Part shown: piece after piece, positions 1-13,500 of the stretch
Position numbering within the stretch: the first letter of the stretch is position 1
Layout of the letters: the number at the start of each line of letters is the position of its first letter
Source: an uncultured Pelagibacteraceae bacterium
Lineage (GTDB): Bacteria; Pseudomonadota; Alphaproteobacteria; Pelagibacterales; Pelagibacteraceae
Reading direction: 5' to 3'
Length of the DNA stretch: 64,000 bases
Assembly (NCBI GenBank): GCA_902560225.1
Contig: CACEKT010000001.1
Location: forward strand, 33,707 to 97,706
Notes under the pieces: generated by a model
Databases searched by the model: none
Seen by the model: the letters and a program-made list of their open reading frames with translations, nothing else
What the model was told of the DNA's origin: nothing
Program-made: the position numbers and the translations under genes

Positions 1-163
1 TTCTTTTTTCAGAAAATTCTAAATCTCTAATTGCAACATCAACCTTTTTTCCAACAATAGCTTTTAAAATAGGATTAATTTTTCTAACACTAGATCTAAT
101 ATTATTATTTATAGATCTTACTGTTTTTTCTTTACTATTTTCAATTTTCTTTTTTTTACTCAT
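1..163 (-). CDS. rplV: 50S ribosomal protein L22, partial (N-terminal part; runs off window)
   Basis: Manual translation from CAT at 161-163: MSKKKKIENSKEKTVRSINNNIRSSVRKINPILKAIVGKKVDVAIRDLEFSEKR; position after rpsS in S10 operon. Confidence 0.85.
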   Translation of the reverse strand, partial: MSKKKKIENSKEKTVRSINNNIRSSVRKINPILKAIVGKKVDVAIRDLEFSEKR

Positions 164-166
164 AAA

Positions 167-463
167 TTATTTTTTTTCAGCTGTTGCTGGTTTTGCTTTT
201 TTATCTGCAGGTGTATGACCAAAAAAAGTTCTGGTTGGCGCAAATTCACCTAATTTATGTCCAACCATATCTTCAGATACTGTTATTGGAATAAATTTTT
301 TACCGTTATATATTTGAAAACTTACACCTACAAAATCTGGAATAATTGTTGATTTTCTTGACCATGTTTTGATAGGTATTTTTTTTGGGTCATCTTTATA
401 TTTATCAACTTTTTTTATTAAACTTTCTTCAACAAAAGGACCTTTCCATACTGCTCTAGCCAT
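167..463 (-). CDS. rpsS: 30S ribosomal protein S19
   Basis: ORF 98 aa, [19 protein letters not shown]10 operon order. Confidence 0.97.
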   Translation of the reverse strand: MARAVWKGPFVEESLIKKVDKYKDDPKKIPIKTWSRKSTIIPDFVGVSFQIYNGKKFIPITVSEDMVGHKLGEFAPTRTFFGHTPADKKAKPATAEKK

Positions 464-1302
464 TATTTACTATCCTTCCTCTTGTTTCTTCTTTTAACTA
501 TAAACTTATCTGTTCTCTTATTATCTCTAGTTTTTAAACCTTTAGCAGACTGTCCTGTAGGTGATACCGGATGTCTTCCTCCAGCTGATTTACCTTCTCC
601 ACCTCCGTGTGGGTGGTCTACTGGGTTTTTAACAACACCTCTAGTATGAGGCCTTCTACCTAACCATCTCGATCTTCCTGCTTTACCAATTTTAGTATTT
701 TTTTGATCTGGATTACTTAGAATTCCAATTGTAGCTAAAGATCTTGAGTCAATTTTTCTTACCTCACCAGATGCTAATTTGATTAAACTGTAATTACCAT
801 CTAAACCACTAATTGTTACTGATGAACCAGCAGATCTAGCTATCTTACCACCTCCACCTGGTTGAATTTCAACATTGTGAATGTTTATACCTACAGGTAT
901 ATCTTGTAATGGCATACAATTTCCTACTTTAATTTCTTTCTTAGCACCATTTTCAATTTTATCACCAGCTTTAACTTTTTGAGGTGCTAAATAATAAGCA
1001 TGTGCACCATCATCAAATTTAACTAACATAATATAACAAGATCTATTTGGATCGTATTCAACTCTTTCAACGGTTGCTTCCATGTCAAACTTCTTTCTAT
1101 AAAAGTCGACATGTCTGTACATCTTTTTGTGTCCACCTGCTCTGTTTATAGATGTAATATGACCATTATTATTTCTACCTTTCATAGCATTTTTCGGAGA
1201 TACAAGAGATTTAAACGGTTTACCTTTCCATAGTCCAGTTCTATCAACTAAAATAGTTCCTCTAGTAGATTTAGTGTATGGTTTAAAAGTTTTTAGAGCC
1301 AT
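463..1302 (-). CDS. rplB: 50S ribosomal protein L2
   Basis: ORF 279 aa with [21 protein letters not shown] motif. Confidence 0.98.
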   Translation of the reverse strand: MALKTFKPYTKSTRGTILVDRTGLWKGKPFKSLVSPKNAMKGRNNNGHITSINRAGGHKKMYRHVDFYRKKFDMEATVERVEYDPNRSCYIMLVKFDDGAHAYYLAPQKVKAGDKIENGAKKEIKVGNCMPLQDIPVGINIHNVEIQPGGGGKIARSAGSSVTISGLDGNYSLIKLASGEVRKIDSRSLATIGILSNPDQKNTKIGKAGRSRWLGRRPHTRGVVKNPVDHPHGGGEGKSAGGRHPVSPTGQSAKGLKTRDNKRTDKFIVKRRNKRKDSK

Positions 1303-1305
1303 TTA

Positions 1306-1599
1306 TTAAATTCCAGTTGTAAGATCAATACTTTGACCTTTTTTTAAAGTTATAATTGCTTTTTTAAATCCTGAGATCTTTACTTTCTTTCCTCTTGTAA
1401 TTTTAGTTCTATTTTGCTTATTAATAATATTTATTTTAGTTACATTAACTTTAAATATTTTTTCAATATTTTTTTTTAAATTTTTTTTATTAGCGCCATC
1501 AGGAACTTTAAAAACAATCTTATTTAATTCAGATAAGTTTGTTGATTTCTCGGTAACCATAGGTGAAAGTATTTTATCGTATAGATGAAACTTATCCAT
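1306..1599 (-). CDS. rplW: 50S ribosomal protein L23
   Basis: ORF 97 aa, L23-like, operon position. Confidence 0.93.
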   Translation of the reverse strand: MDKFHLYDKILSPMVTEKSTNLSELNKIVFKVPDGANKKNLKKNIEKIFKVNVTKINIINKQNRTKITRGKKVKISGFKKAIITLKKGQSIDLTTGI

Positions 1600-2222
1600 T
1601 ATGAATATCTCTTTTCTAGTTCTTTTACTGAACTTTCAGTAAATACAACTTTTTTAAATTTGATAATATCGTAAGAGCTAAAATGGTTAACATCTGTAAC
1701 TTTAACGTTTGGAATATTTCTTGCTGATTTTTCAATTTTTTCTTTAGAATTTTTATCTAAAATAATTAATGAATTTGTTATTTCTAATTTTCTAATAATT
1801 GCATTCATTTCCTTTGTCTTCTTAATTTCAGAACTAAAGTCATTTAAGATTAGTAAATTTTTATCAATATTTTTTTCTGTTATAAGAGATGCAACGCTTA
1901 ATTTTTTCTCATTTTTATTTAACCTTCTTTTTTTATAGGCAAGCTCACCCTTGGGACCATGAGCAATACCACCACCAACAAAGATAGGTGCTTTTCTACT
2001 TGCGTGTCTGGCTCCACCTGTGCCTTTTTGAGCATAAATCTTTGATGTTGGACCTCTAACTTCATTTTGCTGTTTAGTCTTAGCGTGTCTTCCCTTGTAA
2101 TTAGCATTAGTCTTATACAAAACACTGCTCACAAGTTTGTTGTTAACTTTTGCTGAAAATATTTTATCTAACACTTCAATAGTGTCTTTTTTTCCATCAA
2201 TACTTAGTTTTTCTAATTTCAT
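1599..2222 (-). CDS. rplD: 50S ribosomal protein L4
   Basis: ORF 207 aa, KGTGGARHASRKAPIFVGGG motif. Confidence 0.97.
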   Translation of the reverse strand: MKLEKLSIDGKKDTIEVLDKIFSAKVNNKLVSSVLYKTNANYKGRHAKTKQQNEVRGPTSKIYAQKGTGGARHASRKAPIFVGGGIAHGPKGELAYKKRRLNKNEKKLSVASLITEKNIDKNLLILNDFSSEIKKTKEMNAIIRKLEITNSLIILDKNSKEKIEKSARNIPNVKVTDVNHFSSYDIIKFKKVVFTESSVKELEKRYS

Positions 2223-2932
2223 TATTTCTTCTTTTTATCTGGTGTTTTTTTAGCTTCTTCAGCCGCTGCAATTTTTTCTAATATCGTCATTTTATTAATA
2301 TTTTTTACAGATTGTTTTACAATTACTTCTGTATTTTTTGATCCAGGTATAGAACCTTTCAAGTATAAAAGTTCATTTTCTAAATCAGTTTTAATAATTT
2401 CAATGTTAAGCATAGTTCTTAGTCTGTCACCCATATGACCAGCCATTTTTTTTCCTTTAAAAACTTTACCTGGATCTTGGCTATGTCCAGTTGATCCATG
2501 AGCTCTATGAGATACTGATACACCATGACTGGCTCTTAAGCCCCCAAAGTTCCAACGCTTCATAGATCCAGCAAACCCTTTTCCAATAGTTCTAGATCTT
2601 GTATCTACAAATTTAGTATCTTTAAATATTTCAAGGCCAAATTCGTTACCTTCTTTGTAAGTTTCGGTGTCTTTAACTCTAAATTCTTTTAATTTTTTCT
2701 TGGCCTCTGTATTTTTTTTAGCAAAAAAACCTTTCATTGCTTTTGTTAGTTTAGAATTTTTTATTTTTCCATAACCTAGCTGGACAGCTTTATATCCTCT
2801 TGTTTGTTCATCAATTACTTGTATTACTCTGGCTTTTTCAACTTTTAAAACTGTAACAGGTACAAGCTGTCCTGTTTTATAAAACTCTCTAGTCATACCA
2901 ATTTTTTTTCCTATTAGAGCTATTTCAGTCAT
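2222..2932 (-). CDS. rplC: 50S ribosomal protein L3
   Basis: ORF 236 aa, [19 protein letters not shown] motif. Confidence 0.97.
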   Translation of the reverse strand: MTEIALIGKKIGMTREFYKTGQLVPVTVLKVEKARVIQVIDEQTRGYKAVQLGYGKIKNSKLTKAMKGFFAKKNTEAKKKLKEFRVKDTETYKEGNEFGLEIFKDTKFVDTRSRTIGKGFAGSMKRWNFGGLRASHGVSVSHRAHGSTGHSQDPGKVFKGKKMAGHMGDRLRTMLNIEIIKTDLENELLYLKGSIPGSKNTEVIVKQSVKNINKMTILEKIAAAEEAKKTPDKKKK

Positions 2933-2934
2933 AG

Positions 2935-3243
2935 TTATATTTTAATCTCCACATCAACTCCTGAGGCTAAATCCAGTTTCATTAAAGCTTCTACTGTTTG
3001 TGGTGTTGGTTCAATAATATCAATTAATCTTTTATGCGTTCTAGTTTCAAACTGTTCTCTACTTTTCTTATCTATATGAGGTGATCTTAAAACGGTATAT
3101 CTCTCTATTCTTGTTGGTAGTGGAATAGGTCCCTTGATACTAGCACCTGTTCTTTTAACTGTATTCACAATTTCTTCTGTAGAAGCATCTAAAATTTTAT
3201 TGTCGTAAGCTCTAAGTTTAATTCTAATATTCTGTTTTTCCAT
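2935..3243 (-). CDS. rpsJ: 30S ribosomal protein S10
   Basis: ORF 102 aa, [16 protein letters not shown]...GPIPLPTR. Confidence 0.98.
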   Translation of the reverse strand: MEKQNIRIKLRAYDNKILDASTEEIVNTVKRTGASIKGPIPLPTRIERYTVLRSPHIDKKSREQFETRTHKRLIDIIEPTPQTVEALMKLDLASGVDVEIKI

Positions 3244-3245
3244 AA

Positions 3246-5324
3246 TTATCCTGCGATCTTTTTAGTTACTTCGTCTTGAACATTCTGTGGAACTTTTGAA
3301 TAATGGTCAAAGAACATTGAATATTGCGCTCTACCTTGCGACATAGATCTTAAATTATTAATGTATCCAAACATATTAGCTAAGGGAACCATTGCTGTAA
3401 TTACTGTTGCATTACCTCTTTGTTCTTGGGTATTTATTTGACCTCTTCGACTGTTTAAGTCTCCAATTACATCACCCATGTAATCCTCAGGTGTTACCAC
3501 TTCAACCCTCATAACGGGTTCTAATAATTTCAAACCACCTTTTGTGCAAGCCTCCTTAAAACAAGCTCTACTAGCCAGTTCAAAAGCTAATACACTAGAG
3601 TCAACGTCATGATGAAGTCCATCTAATATAGTTACTTTGTAATCGATCATTGGAAAGCCTGCTAAAATTCCACCATCCGAAACAGTTTCAATGCCTTTTT
3701 CTACACCAGGTATAAATTCTTTTGGGATTGCTCCACCTTTAATTTTACTTTCAACATCTCTACCTTTGCCAGGTTCTTGTGGCTCAACTAATAATTTTAC
3801 TTTAGCAAATTGACCTGCACCACCACTTTGTTTTTTATGTATGTATTCAACTTCTGAAGCAGATTCTATTGTTTCTCTATAAGCAACTTGTGGAGCACCA
3901 ACATTAGCTTCAACTTTAAATTCTCTTTTCATTCGATCAACAATTATATCTAGGTGTAATTCACCCATACCTTTAATAATTGTTTGTCCTGACTCTTCAT
4001 CAGAAGTTACTCTAAATGATGGGTCTTCTTTTGCTAATCTACCTAATGCTTCACCCATTTTTTCTTGATCGGCTTTTGTTTTAGGTTCAACAGCAATTTC
4101 AATTACAGGATCAGGGAATTCCATTGGTTCTAACAAAACAGGTTTGTCTTCATCACATAGTGTGTGTCCAGTAATAGTATATTTTAATCCTGCTAATGCC
4201 ACGATATCACCTGCGTTTGCTTCTTTAATGTCTTCTCTTGAATTGGCGTGCATTAAAAGCATTCTTCCTACTCTTTCCTCTTTTTCTTTAGATGAATTAT
4301 AAATGCCTGTACCAGTTTTAATTGTACCTGAATAAATTCTTATAAAAGTAAGTGAACCAACAAACGGATCGTTAGCAACTTTAAAAGCAAGTGCTGAAAA
4401 ACCTGCTCCATCCTCAAATTTCATTTCAATTTCTTCCTCTAAACCAGGCTTAGTGCCTTTTATAGAGCCAATATCTATTGGGCTTGGTAAATAGTTTATA
4501 ACTGCATCAAGTAAAGGCTGAACACCTTTGTTTTTAAATGCTGAACCAGTTAGTATTGGCACGAAACTAAAATTTAATGTTCCATTTCTAATACATTTAA
4601 TTAAATCTTCTTCTTTAATCTCATCACCATTTAAATAAGCTTCCATTAGTTTTTCGTCTTGTTCAACTGCTGTTTCAACTAATTCAGTTCTATATTTTTG
4701 TGATATTTCTTTTAAATCATCAGGAATATCTTTGTATTCCCATTCCGCACCTAGTGCTTCATTTTTCCAAACTTGAGCTTTCATTTTAACTAAATCAACT
4801 ACGCCAACTAATGATGCTTCAGCACCAATTGGAACCTGTACTACAAGAGGTTTAGCTCCTAAACGATCCTTAATCATGTCGACACATCTAAAAAAATCAG
4901 CTCCTGTTCTATCCAATTTGTTAACAAAACAAATTCTTGGAACTTTATATTTGTCAGCTTGTCTCCAAACTGTTTCGGATTGAGGCTCAACACCCGCGAC
5001 ACCATCAAAGACTGCAACAGCACCATCTAAAACTTTTAAAGATCTTTCTACTTCAATCGTAAAATCTACGTGACCAGGAGTATCAATTATATTAATCCTA
5101 TGATCATTCCAAAAACAAGTTGTAGCAGCGGAAGTGATTGTAATTCCTCTTTCTTGCTCTTGCTCCATCCAATCCATTGTTGCGGCTCCATCATGCACTT
5201 CACCAATTTTATGACTTTTACCTGTGTAATATAAAACTCTCTCTGTAGTAGTTGTCTTACCTGCATCTATATGGGCCATAATCCCAATATTTCTATATTT
5301 TTCTAACGTATGAGTTCTAGCCAT
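3246..5324 (-). CDS. fusA: Elongation factor G
   Basis: ORF 692 aa, [26 protein letters not shown]. Confidence 0.99.
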   Translation of the reverse strand: MARTHTLEKYRNIGIMAHIDAGKTTTTERVLYYTGKSHKIGEVHDGAATMDWMEQEQERGITITSAATTCFWNDHRINIIDTPGHVDFTIEVERSLKVLDGAVAVFDGVAGVEPQSETVWRQADKYKVPRICFVNKLDRTGADFFRCVDMIKDRLGAKPLVVQVPIGAEASLVGVVDLVKMKAQVWKNEALGAEWEYKDIPDDLKEISQKYRTELVETAVEQDEKLMEAYLNGDEIKEEDLIKCIRNGTLNFSFVPILTGSAFKNKGVQPLLDAVINYLPSPIDIGSIKGTKPGLEEEIEMKFEDGAGFSALAFKVANDPFVGSLTFIRIYSGTIKTGTGIYNSSKEKEERVGRMLLMHANSREDIKEANAGDIVALAGLKYTITGHTLCDEDKPVLLEPMEFPDPVIEIAVEPKTKADQEKMGEALGRLAKEDPSFRVTSDEESGQTIIKGMGELHLDIIVDRMKREFKVEANVGAPQVAYRETIESASEVEYIHKKQSGGAGQFAKVKLLVEPQEPGKGRDVESKIKGGAIPKEFIPGVEKGIETVSDGGILAGFPMIDYKVTILDGLHHDVDSSVLAFELASRACFKEACTKGGLKLLEPVMRVEVVTPEDYMGDVIGDLNSRRGQINTQEQRGNATVITAMVPLANMFGYINNLRSMSQGRAQYSMFFDHYSKVPQNVQDEVTKKIAG

Positions 5325-5330
5325 AATTTT

Positions 5331-5801
5331 TTACCATCTAAAATGTGCAAAAGCTTTGTTTGACTCTGCCATTTTGTGAACATCCTCTTTTTTCTTAACT
5401 GCTGCACCTTTCTTTTCATAAGCATCGAAAAGTTCGTTAAAAATTTTATCAGCCATATGTTTGTCTTTTCTTTTTCTTGCAGAATCTACTAACCATCTTA
5501 TTGCCAAAGCTTGAGCTCTTTTAGTTTTTACTTCAACAGGAACCTGATAGGTTGCACCACCAACTCTTCTAGATCTAACTTCTACAGTAGGTTTAATGTT
5601 ATTTATTGCTTCATTAAAAACATTAATTGGTTCATCTTTTGTTTTTGATTTAATTTTGTCTATTGCATCATAAACAATTTTAGATGCTACACCTTTTTTT
5701 CCATCATTCATGATATTATTAATTAGTTTGGGTATTACTGTTGAATTAAACTTTGGATCTGGAACAACATTTTTTTTAGGCTGAGTTTTTTTTCTAGACA
5801 T
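5331..5801 (-). CDS. rpsG: 30S ribosomal protein S7
   Basis: ORF 156 aa, S7 motifs, str operon. Confidence 0.98.
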   Translation of the reverse strand: MSRKKTQPKKNVVPDPKFNSTVIPKLINNIMNDGKKGVASKIVYDAIDKIKSKTKDEPINVFNEAINNIKPTVEVRSRRVGGATYQVPVEVKTKRAQALAIRWLVDSARKRKDKHMADKIFNELFDAYEKKGAAVKKKEDVHKMAESNKAFAHFRW

Positions 5802-6172
5802 TATTTTCCTTTTTTAGTTCCGTATAAAGATCTTCTTTTTTTTCTATTAGCTACACCTTGGGTGTCTAGATTGCCTCTTAAAATATGATAACGAACTCCT
5901 GGTAAGTCTTTAACTCTACCACCTCTAATTAAAACCACCGAGTGTTCTTGCAAATTATGCCCTTCACCTGGAATGTAAGCTGTTACCTCAAAACCATTAG
6001 ACAATCTAACTCTAGCAACTTTTCTTAACGCTGAATTAGGCTTCTTTGGAGTAGTTGTATAGACTTTTACACAAACACCTCTCTTTAATGGTTGCTTCTG
6101 TAGTGCGGGAACTTTATTCCTTGAAACTTGTTTAACTCTTTTTTTTCTTAACAACTGATTAATTGTTGGCAT
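5801..6172 (-). CDS. rpsL: 30S ribosomal protein S12
   Basis: ORF 123 aa, [12 protein letters not shown]...[18 protein letters not shown]. Confidence 0.99.
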   Translation of the reverse strand: MPTINQLLRKKRVKQVSRNKVPALQKQPLKRGVCVKVYTTTPKKPNSALRKVARVRLSNGFEVTAYIPGEGHNLQEHSVVLIRGGRVKDLPGVRYHILRGNLDTQGVANRKKRRSLYGTKKGK

Positions 6173-6206
6173 AAATTTTTAGTTTTAATTAGTTTATTTT
6201 TAGATG

Positions 6207-6259
6207 AAAATAACTGGCAGGTTATTTTGTGGCAGCGTTTAGTACTATTAGCAGGTACT
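6207..6259 (-). promoter_or_regulatory. Putative structured 5' leader of rpsL
   Basis: Perfect 8-bp inverted repeat AAAATAAC/GTTATTTT (6207-6214/6221-6228) and 5-bp AGTAC/GTACT (6241-6245/6255-6259) between predicted promoter and rpsL ATG. Confidence 0.4.
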
Positions 6260-6282
6260 ACATTCCAACCAAAAATATCGCC

Positions 6283-6310
6283 AAAATACTTATTAATATG
6301 ACTTTGTCAA
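6283..6310 (-). promoter_or_regulatory. Putative sigma70 promoter for rpsL-rpsG-fusA
   Basis: Minus strand TTGACA (6305-6310), 16 bp spacer, TATTTT (6283-6288), in the rpoC-rpsL gap. Confidence 0.6.
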
Positions 6311-6339
6311 ACTAAAACTTCGAGTATTAGGTGATATTT

Positions 6340-9300
6340 TTACTGATTTACTTGAGTTTCTGATGACTCGGAAGTTTCAATTTTCTCTTGATCTTCTAAA
6401 AATTTATTATCATCTTCAAGTGCTTTTTTGTTCCACTGATTTTTGATATTTCCCGTTCCTGCAGGAACTAATCTACCAACAATAACGTTCTCTTTTAACC
6501 CATTAAGAGGGTCAACTTTTCCTTTAATAGCAGCATCTGTTAAAACTCTTGTCGTTTCTTGGAATGAAGCTGCTGATATAAATGACTCAGTTTGTAATGA
6601 AGCTTTTGTAATTCCCATTAATACTCTTTCACCAACAGCAGGTATTTTGCCTTCAGCAACAAGTTTCTCATTAGCTGTATCGAATTTAATTCTATCAATA
6701 ACTTCACCTGGAAGATAACTAGAATCACCTGAAACTTTAACTTCAACCTTTTTAAGCATTTGCCTTAAAATAGTTTCTATGTGCTTATCATTTATAATTA
6801 CACCTTGTAATCTATAAACTTCCTGAACCTGATTTACAAAATATTCTGTTAATTCTTTAATTCCCAGAATTCTTAAAATATCGTGCGGTAAAGGTTGACC
6901 ATCTAATAAGTATTCACCTTTTTGAATTTTTTCACCTTGGTTAAAGTTAATATGTTTGCCTTTTGGAATTAGATAATTTGAAGGCTCTGCTCCATCTTCC
7001 GGAACAATAGATATTCTTTGTTTTCCTCTCACCTCTTTTCCAAATACAACTTGCCCATCGTTTTCAGCAATAATTGCACTGTCTTTAGCTTTTCTTGCTT
7101 CAAATAACTCTGCTACTCTTGGTAGACCTCCGGTAATATCTTTTGTTTTTGTTGTCTCCTTTGGAAGTCTTGCAATAACATCTCCAGCATAAACTTTTTG
7201 ACCATCTTTAATAGAAAGAATTGAATCTGGAACTAGATAATATCTAGCCTCATTATCATCAGCTTTTTTAATTACATTTCCTTTTTCATCTCTTAGAGTA
7301 ATTCTTGGTTTTAGATCTGTACTTTTAGATTGAGCTCTCCAATCAATCACTGACTTAGATGAAATACCTGTAGCGTCATCTGTAGTTTCTTGTATAGATA
7401 CACCGTCTATTAAATCAACAAAACTTGCTGTACCACTTTTTTCAGCAATTACCGGTGTAGTATAAGGATCCCATTCACAAATTTTTGTATTTGCTTTAAC
7501 CTTATCTCCATTATTAAAAAATAATTTTGATCCATAAGCTACTTTATAAACAGCTATTTGAACTCCGTTATCATCTTCAATAGAAAGTTGAGTATTTCTA
7601 CCCATAACAATTAAATTTTTCTTAGAGTCTTCTAAAATATTTGAATTAATAATTTTAAGCGTTCCTTCACTTTTACTAACAATTTGAGAATCCTGTTTTA
7701 CAGATGCTGTACCACCAACGTGAAAGGTTCTCATCGTTAATTGTGTGCCTGGTTCTCCAATAGATTGAGCAGAAATCATACCAATTGCTTCACCTACATG
7801 TACCATTTTGCCTCTAGACAGATCTCTTCCATAAGAAGTTGCACAAACACCCTCTTTAGAACCGCAAGTCATTACAGAATAAACTTTTATTGCTTTAACT
7901 CCAGCTGCATCAATTTTATCACAACCAGCTTCATCGATCATTTCTTCTTTTTTGATTATAACTTCACCTGTCAAAGGGTGTTTAACTTCATCAAAAGTAA
8001 CTCTTCCTAATGCTCTTTCAGATAAACTAACTACTACATTTCCACCTTCTAATATTTCAGATAATTCGATGAAACCTGGTTTTTTACAATCGCAGGCTTT
8101 TTTTGTTATAGTTAAATCTTGAGCAACATCACATAATCTTCTTGTTAAATAACCTGAACTTGCTGTTTTAAGTGCTGTATCAGCAAGACCTTTTCTAGCA
8201 CCGTGAGTAGAGTTGAAATATTCTAATGCTGTTAAACCTTCTTTAAAGTTAGATATAATTGGGCTTTCAATAATTTCACCTGAAGGTTTTGCTATTAACC
8301 CCCTCATACCTGCCAATTGTTTCATCTGTGCAGCTGAACCTCTGGCGCCACTATCTGCCATCATATAAACGGAGTTAATTTTTAAACCTTCTGAAGTTTT
8401 TTCTGTTGCAGAGATACCTTTCATCATTTCACCAGCAACTTTATCAGTACATTTAGACCAAGCATCTACGACTTTGTTATATTTTTCACCTCTAGTAATT
8501 AAACCTTCAGCATATTGAGTTTCATAATCGGCAATTAATTTTTTTGTATCATCAATTAACTGAGTTTTATTTTCTGGTATTACAAGATCGTCTTTACCAA
8601 AAGAAATTCCAGCTTTGAAAGCATGTTTAAAACCTAAGTCTTTTAACTTATCACAAAATATAACTGTTGTTTTTTGACCACAAAATCTGAATACAATATC
8701 AATAATTTCTGAAACAACTTTTTTAGGTAATAATCTATCAACTAAAGAAAATTTAATATTACTATTTTTTGGAAGTAAATTAGCTAATAAAAATCTTCCA
8801 GCTGTTGAAGTATATTTTTCAAATTTTTTATTTCCATTTTCATCTACAGTCTCAAGTCTAGAAATAATTGTGCTGTGAACTTTTATTTGTTCTGATGATA
8901 AAGCAAATTCAATTGCATCTACATCTGTAAAATATCCTGCAGGTTTATCAGTTAATGGTTCTTGAGAAAGATAATATATTCCTAGGATCATATCCTGACT
9001 TGGTACGATAATCGGTTTACCGTTTGATGGAGATAAAATATTATTTGTAGATAGCATTAATATTCTAGCTTCTAACTGAGCCTCTAGACTCAATGGCACG
9101 TGAACAGCCATTTGGTCACCGTCAAAGTCAGCATTAAATGCTGCACAGGTTAATGGATGCAATTCAATTGCGTCACCTTCAATTAATTTTGGCTCAAATG
9201 CCTGAACACCTAGTCTGTGAAGTGTTGGGGCTCTATTTAATATTACTGGATGTTCTCTAACAATTAATTCTAGTGCATCCCAAACTGCATTTGTTTCTTT

Positions 9301-10518
9301 TTCAACTAATTTTTTTGCCTGCTTAATTGTTGAAGCTAGTCCCAATTTATTCAATCTTGCATAAAGAAATGGTTTAAATAATTCTAATGCCATTTTTTTA
9401 GGTAATCCACACTCATGAAGTTTTAAATCAGGTCCAACTACAATTACTGATCTACCTGAATAATCAACCCTTTTTCCTAATAAGTTTTGTCTAAATCTAC
9501 CTTGCTTACCTTTAAGCATTTCAGCTAATGATTTAAGAGGTCTTTTACCTGTTCCTGTAATTACTCTTCCTCTTCTGCCGTTGTCAAATAAAGCATCAAC
9601 TGACTCTTGAAGCATTCTTTTTTCATTACGAATAATTATATCTGGAGCCTTTAGGTCCATTAGTCTTTTTAATCGATTATTTCTATTAATTACCCTTCTA
9701 TAAAGATCATTTAAATCTGATGTAGCAAATCTTCCTCCATCTAAAGGTACAAGGGGTCTTAATTCTGGCGGAATAACTGGAACTACAGTTAATATCATCC
9801 ACTCTGGTTTTTGACCAGTTTCAATAAAAGATTCTAATAATTTTAATCTTTTAATAGCTCTTTCTTCGTTAACTTTTGATTTTGTTTCTTTAATAAAACC
9901 TACTAATTTTGTTTTCTCTAACTCTAAATCTAAGCTCTTTAGCATTTCTAAAACAGCTTCAGCACCTATGCCAGCAGTAAATGCTTCTTCACCAAATTCA
10001 TCTTGATATTTAGCAAGCTCTTCTTCGTTAAGTAATTGGTTTTTTTGTAAACCAGTTAAACCAGGTTCAATTACTATAAAGTTTTCAAAATAAAGTACTC
10101 TTTCAATTTCTTTAAGTTTCATATCTACAGCAAGTGCAATTCTGCTTGGTAAAGATTTTAAAAACCAAATGTGTGCAACAGGAGTTGCTAGATTAATATG
10201 TCCCATTCTTTCTCTTCGAACATTAGACTTTGTTACTTCAACACCACACTTTTCACAAATGATACCTCTAAATTTCATTCGTTTGTATTTTCCACACAAA
10301 CATTCATAATCTTTAATTGGTCCAAAAATTCTAGCACAGAACAAACCATCTTTTTCCGGTCTAAATGTTCGATAATTAATTGTCTCAGGTTTTTTAATCT
10401 CGCCATATGTCCAAGATTTAATTTTTTCAGGACTAGCAAGTGAGATTTTAATACTATTAAAATTTTGAGCTTCAGATATTTCGGTATTTTTAAATAAATC
10501 TGTTAATTCTTTTTTCAT
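6340..10518 (-). CDS. rpoC: DNA-directed RNA polymerase subunit beta'
   Basis: ORF 1392 aa with [16 protein letters not shown]. Confidence 0.99.
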   Translation of the reverse strand: MKKELTDLFKNTEISEAQNFNSIKISLASPEKIKSWTYGEIKKPETINYRTFRPEKDGLFCARIFGPIKDYECLCGKYKRMKFRGIICEKCGVEVTKSNVRRERMGHINLATPVAHIWFLKSLPSRIALAVDMKLKEIERVLYFENFIVIEPGLTGLQKNQLLNEEELAKYQDEFGEEAFTAGIGAEAVLEMLKSLDLELEKTKLVGFIKETKSKVNEERAIKRLKLLESFIETGQKPEWMILTVVPVIPPELRPLVPLDGGRFATSDLNDLYRRVINRNNRLKRLMDLKAPDIIIRNEKRMLQESVDALFDNGRRGRVITGTGKRPLKSLAEMLKGKQGRFRQNLLGKRVDYSGRSVIVVGPDLKLHECGLPKKMALELFKPFLYARLNKLGLASTIKQAKKLVEKETNAVWDALELIVREHPVILNRAPTLHRLGVQAFEPKLIEGDAIELHPLTCAAFNADFDGDQMAVHVPLSLEAQLEARILMLSTNNILSPSNGKPIIVPSQDMILGIYYLSQEPLTDKPAGYFTDVDAIEFALSSEQIKVHSTIISRLETVDENGNKKFEKYTSTAGRFLLANLLPKNSNIKFSLVDRLLPKKVVSEIIDIVFRFCGQKTTVIFCDKLKDLGFKHAFKAGISFGKDDLVIPENKTQLIDDTKKLIADYETQYAEGLITRGEKYNKVVDAWSKCTDKVAGEMMKGISATEKTSEGLKINSVYMMADSGARGSAAQMKQLAGMRGLIAKPSGEIIESPIISNFKEGLTALEYFNSTHGARKGLADTALKTASSGYLTRRLCDVAQDLTITKKACDCKKPGFIELSEILEGGNVVVSLSERALGRVTFDEVKHPLTGEVIIKKEEMIDEAGCDKIDAAGVKAIKVYSVMTCGSKEGVCATSYGRDLSRGKMVHVGEAIGMISAQSIGEPGTQLTMRTFHVGGTASVKQDSQIVSKSEGTLKIINSNILEDSKKNLIVMGRNTQLSIEDDNGVQIAVYKVAYGSKLFFNNGDKVKANTKICEWDPYTTPVIAEKSGTASFVDLIDGVSIQETTDDATGISSKSVIDWRAQSKSTDLKPRITLRDEKGNVIKKADDNEARYYLVPDSILSIKDGQKVYAGDVIARLPKETTKTKDITGGLPRVAELFEARKAKDSAIIAENDGQVVFGKEVRGKQRISIVPEDGAEPSNYLIPKGKHINFNQGEKIQKGEYLLDGQPLPHDILRILGIKELTEYFVNQVQEVYRLQGVIINDKHIETILRQMLKKVEVKVSGDSSYLPGEVIDRIKFDTANEKLVAEGKIPAVGERVLMGITKASLQTESFISAASFQETTRVLTDAAIKGKVDPLNGLKENVIVGRLVPAGTGNIKNQWNKKALEDDNKFLEDQEKIETSESSETQVNQ

Positions 10519-10519
10519 A

Positions 10520-13500
10520 TTAATTTAGCTCCACATTTAATGCCAATGATTTAATTTCTTTAACTAATACGTTAAATGATTCAGGTATTCCTGATTCAAA
10601 GTTTTCTTCACCTTTAACAATAGTTTCGTAAACTTTAACTCTACCAGCAACATCGTCTGATTTTACGGTTAAAATTTCTTGTAAAGTATATGATGCTCCA
10701 TAGGCTTCTAATGCCCATACTTCCATTTCACCAAATCTTTGTCCACCAAGTTGAGCTTTGCCACCTAATGGTTGCTGAGTAACTAAACTATAAGGTCCGG
10801 TTGATCTTGCATGTATCTTATCCTCAACTAAGTGATGAAGTTTTAGCATATAAATAATTCCAACAGTTACTGGACGATCAAATTTTTCACCTGTGCGTCC
10901 ATCCCATAAGTATGTTTGACCTGAACCTGGTAAATCAGCTAACTCAAGCATTTCAGTTACATTTTTTTCTTTAGCACCATCAAATACGGGGGTCGATATT
11001 GCAATTCCATTTTGTAAATTTTCAGCTAAATCTTTAAATTCAGTTTTGCTTAGCTTGTCTACTTTTTCATTATAAATTTCTTCTCCATAAACAGATTTTA
11101 AAAACTTAGATATTTTTTCTGTTTTTTCGATTTTCTTATGATTTTCATTTACTAATTTTTTAACTTGTTCACCAAATTCTTTACAAGCCCAACCTAAGTG
11201 TGTTTCAAGAATTTGTCCCACGTTCATTCTACTCGGTACACCTAGTGGGTTTAATACTATGTCAACAGGTCTTCCATCTTCACGATATGGCATATCTTCA
11301 ACTGGAACAATCTTACTAACAACTCCCTTATTACCATGCCTTCCTGACATCTTATCACCTGGTCTCAATCTTCTTTTAATAGCAACAAAAACTTTAACCA
11401 TTTTCATCACACTTGGTAATAAATCATCACCACTTCTTATTTTTAGAACTTTGTCCTCAAATCTTTCAATAATATCTTGTTTGGCTTTATTGTATTGATC
11501 TTTTAATTTAGCAAGAGTTGCTTCACTGTTATCATCGCTAACTGTAATTTTAAATAAATCATTGATTGATAACTTTTCTATTGTTTCAAGATCTAATTTT
11601 GAACCTTCGGCTAAATCTTTAATTTTTTTAGTTAAAGAAGATCCTGTTAAAAACTGAGAAGCTCTTTGTTTAATACTTCTCTCTAAAATTTCCTCCTCAA
11701 CAATTTTATCTTGTTGAACTTGTTCAATTTCAGCTCTTTCAATTGTTATTGATCTTTCATCTTTTTCTATTCCATGTCTATTGAATACTCTTACATCAAC
11801 TACAGTACCACTACTGCCTCTGGACATTCTTAAAGATGTATCAGTTACATCAATTGCTTTTTCTCCAAAAATTGATCTTAATAGTTTCTCCTCTGGTCCT
11901 GATGCTGAATCGCCTTTTGGAGTTACCTTCCCAACAAGTATATCTCCAGCATTAACTTCTGCTCCAATATAGACAATACCAGATTCATCTAAATTTTTTA
12001 GAGCTTCCTCATTAACATTAGGAATGTCTCTTGTAATATCTTCCTCACCTAACTTTGTATCTCTTGCCATTATTTCATATTCAACAATATGAACAGAAGT
12101 AAACACATCGTCTGTAACACATCTTTCAGAAATTAAAATTGAGTCTTCAAAATTATAACCTTGCCAAGGCATAAACGCTACTGTAACATTTTTACCTAAA
12201 GCAAGCTCACCTAATTTTGTTGAAGGTCCATCTGCTATTATATCGCCCAATTTAACCTTATCACCAACTCTAACTAAAGGTTTTTGGTTAATACACGTAT
12301 TTTGATTTGATCTTTTAAATTTTTGAAGGTTATAAATATCAACTCCAGATTTGGAAAAATCAGTTTCTTCAGTTACTTTAATTACAATTCTTTTACCATC
12401 GATTTTATCTACAATTCCATCACGTTTAGCAACAATAGTAACACCCGAATCTAAAGCTACATCACTTTCAATTCCAGTTCCAACTAATGGTGACTCAGGT
12501 TTCAACAAAGGAACTGCTTGTCTCATCATGTTTGATCCCATGAGAGCTCTGTTAGCATCATCGTTTTCTAAGAAAGGTATCAATGATGCAGCAACTGAAA
12601 CAAGTTGTTTTGGAGATACATCAATATAATCAATTGTATCAGGTTTTGATAAAAGAAAGTTTAAATTTTGTCTACATGAAACAAGTTCTTCAATAATTTT
12701 TCCATTTTTGTCTAATTTTGTATTCGCTTGTGCAATTGTAAATTTCGTTTCTTCCATAGCTGATAAATACTCAACTTTTTCTTGAACAATTCCCTCTTTT
12801 ACTTTTTTATAAGGACTTTCAATAAAGCCATACTTGTTGATTTTTGCGTAAGTAGATAAACTATTAATCAATCCAATATTTGGTCCTTCAGGAGTTTCAA
12901 TTGGGCAAATTCTTCCATAATGAGTTGGGTGCACGTCACGAACTTCAAAGCCAGCTCTTTCTCTTGTTAGTCCTCCTGGTCCTAAAGCTGAAACTCTTCT
13001 TTTATGAGTAATTTCTGAAAGTGGGTTTGTTTGATCCATAAATTGAGAAAGTTGTGAACTTGCAAAAAAATCTTTTAGTGAAACTGTCAGTGGTTTTGCA
13101 TTTATTAAGTCTTGAGGCATTGCGGATTCAACATCTAGAGTTGTCATTTTCTCTTTGATGGCTCTTTCCATTCTATAAACTCCAATACGTGCTTGATTTT
13201 CAACTAACTCACCTACTGAACGAACTCTTCTATTTCCAAGATGATCAATATCATCTACATCGTCTTTACCATCTCTTAAATCAAGCATTTTATGAATAAT
13301 GGCAATGATATCGTCGTTTCTTAAAATTGTGATTTTATCTGAGCAATCTTGGTTTAATCTTGAGTTCATTTTAACTCTACCAACGTCTGATAAATCATAT
13401 CTATCTGAACTAAAAAACAAGTTGTTAAAAATTTGATTAGCTATTTCAATTGTAGGTGGCTCACCTGGTCTTAGCATCTTATAAATTTCTGTTATAGCTT

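Noticed and set aside
1919-2125. 68-aa ORF overlapping rplD
   Set aside because: Alternative frame of L4 coding sequence.
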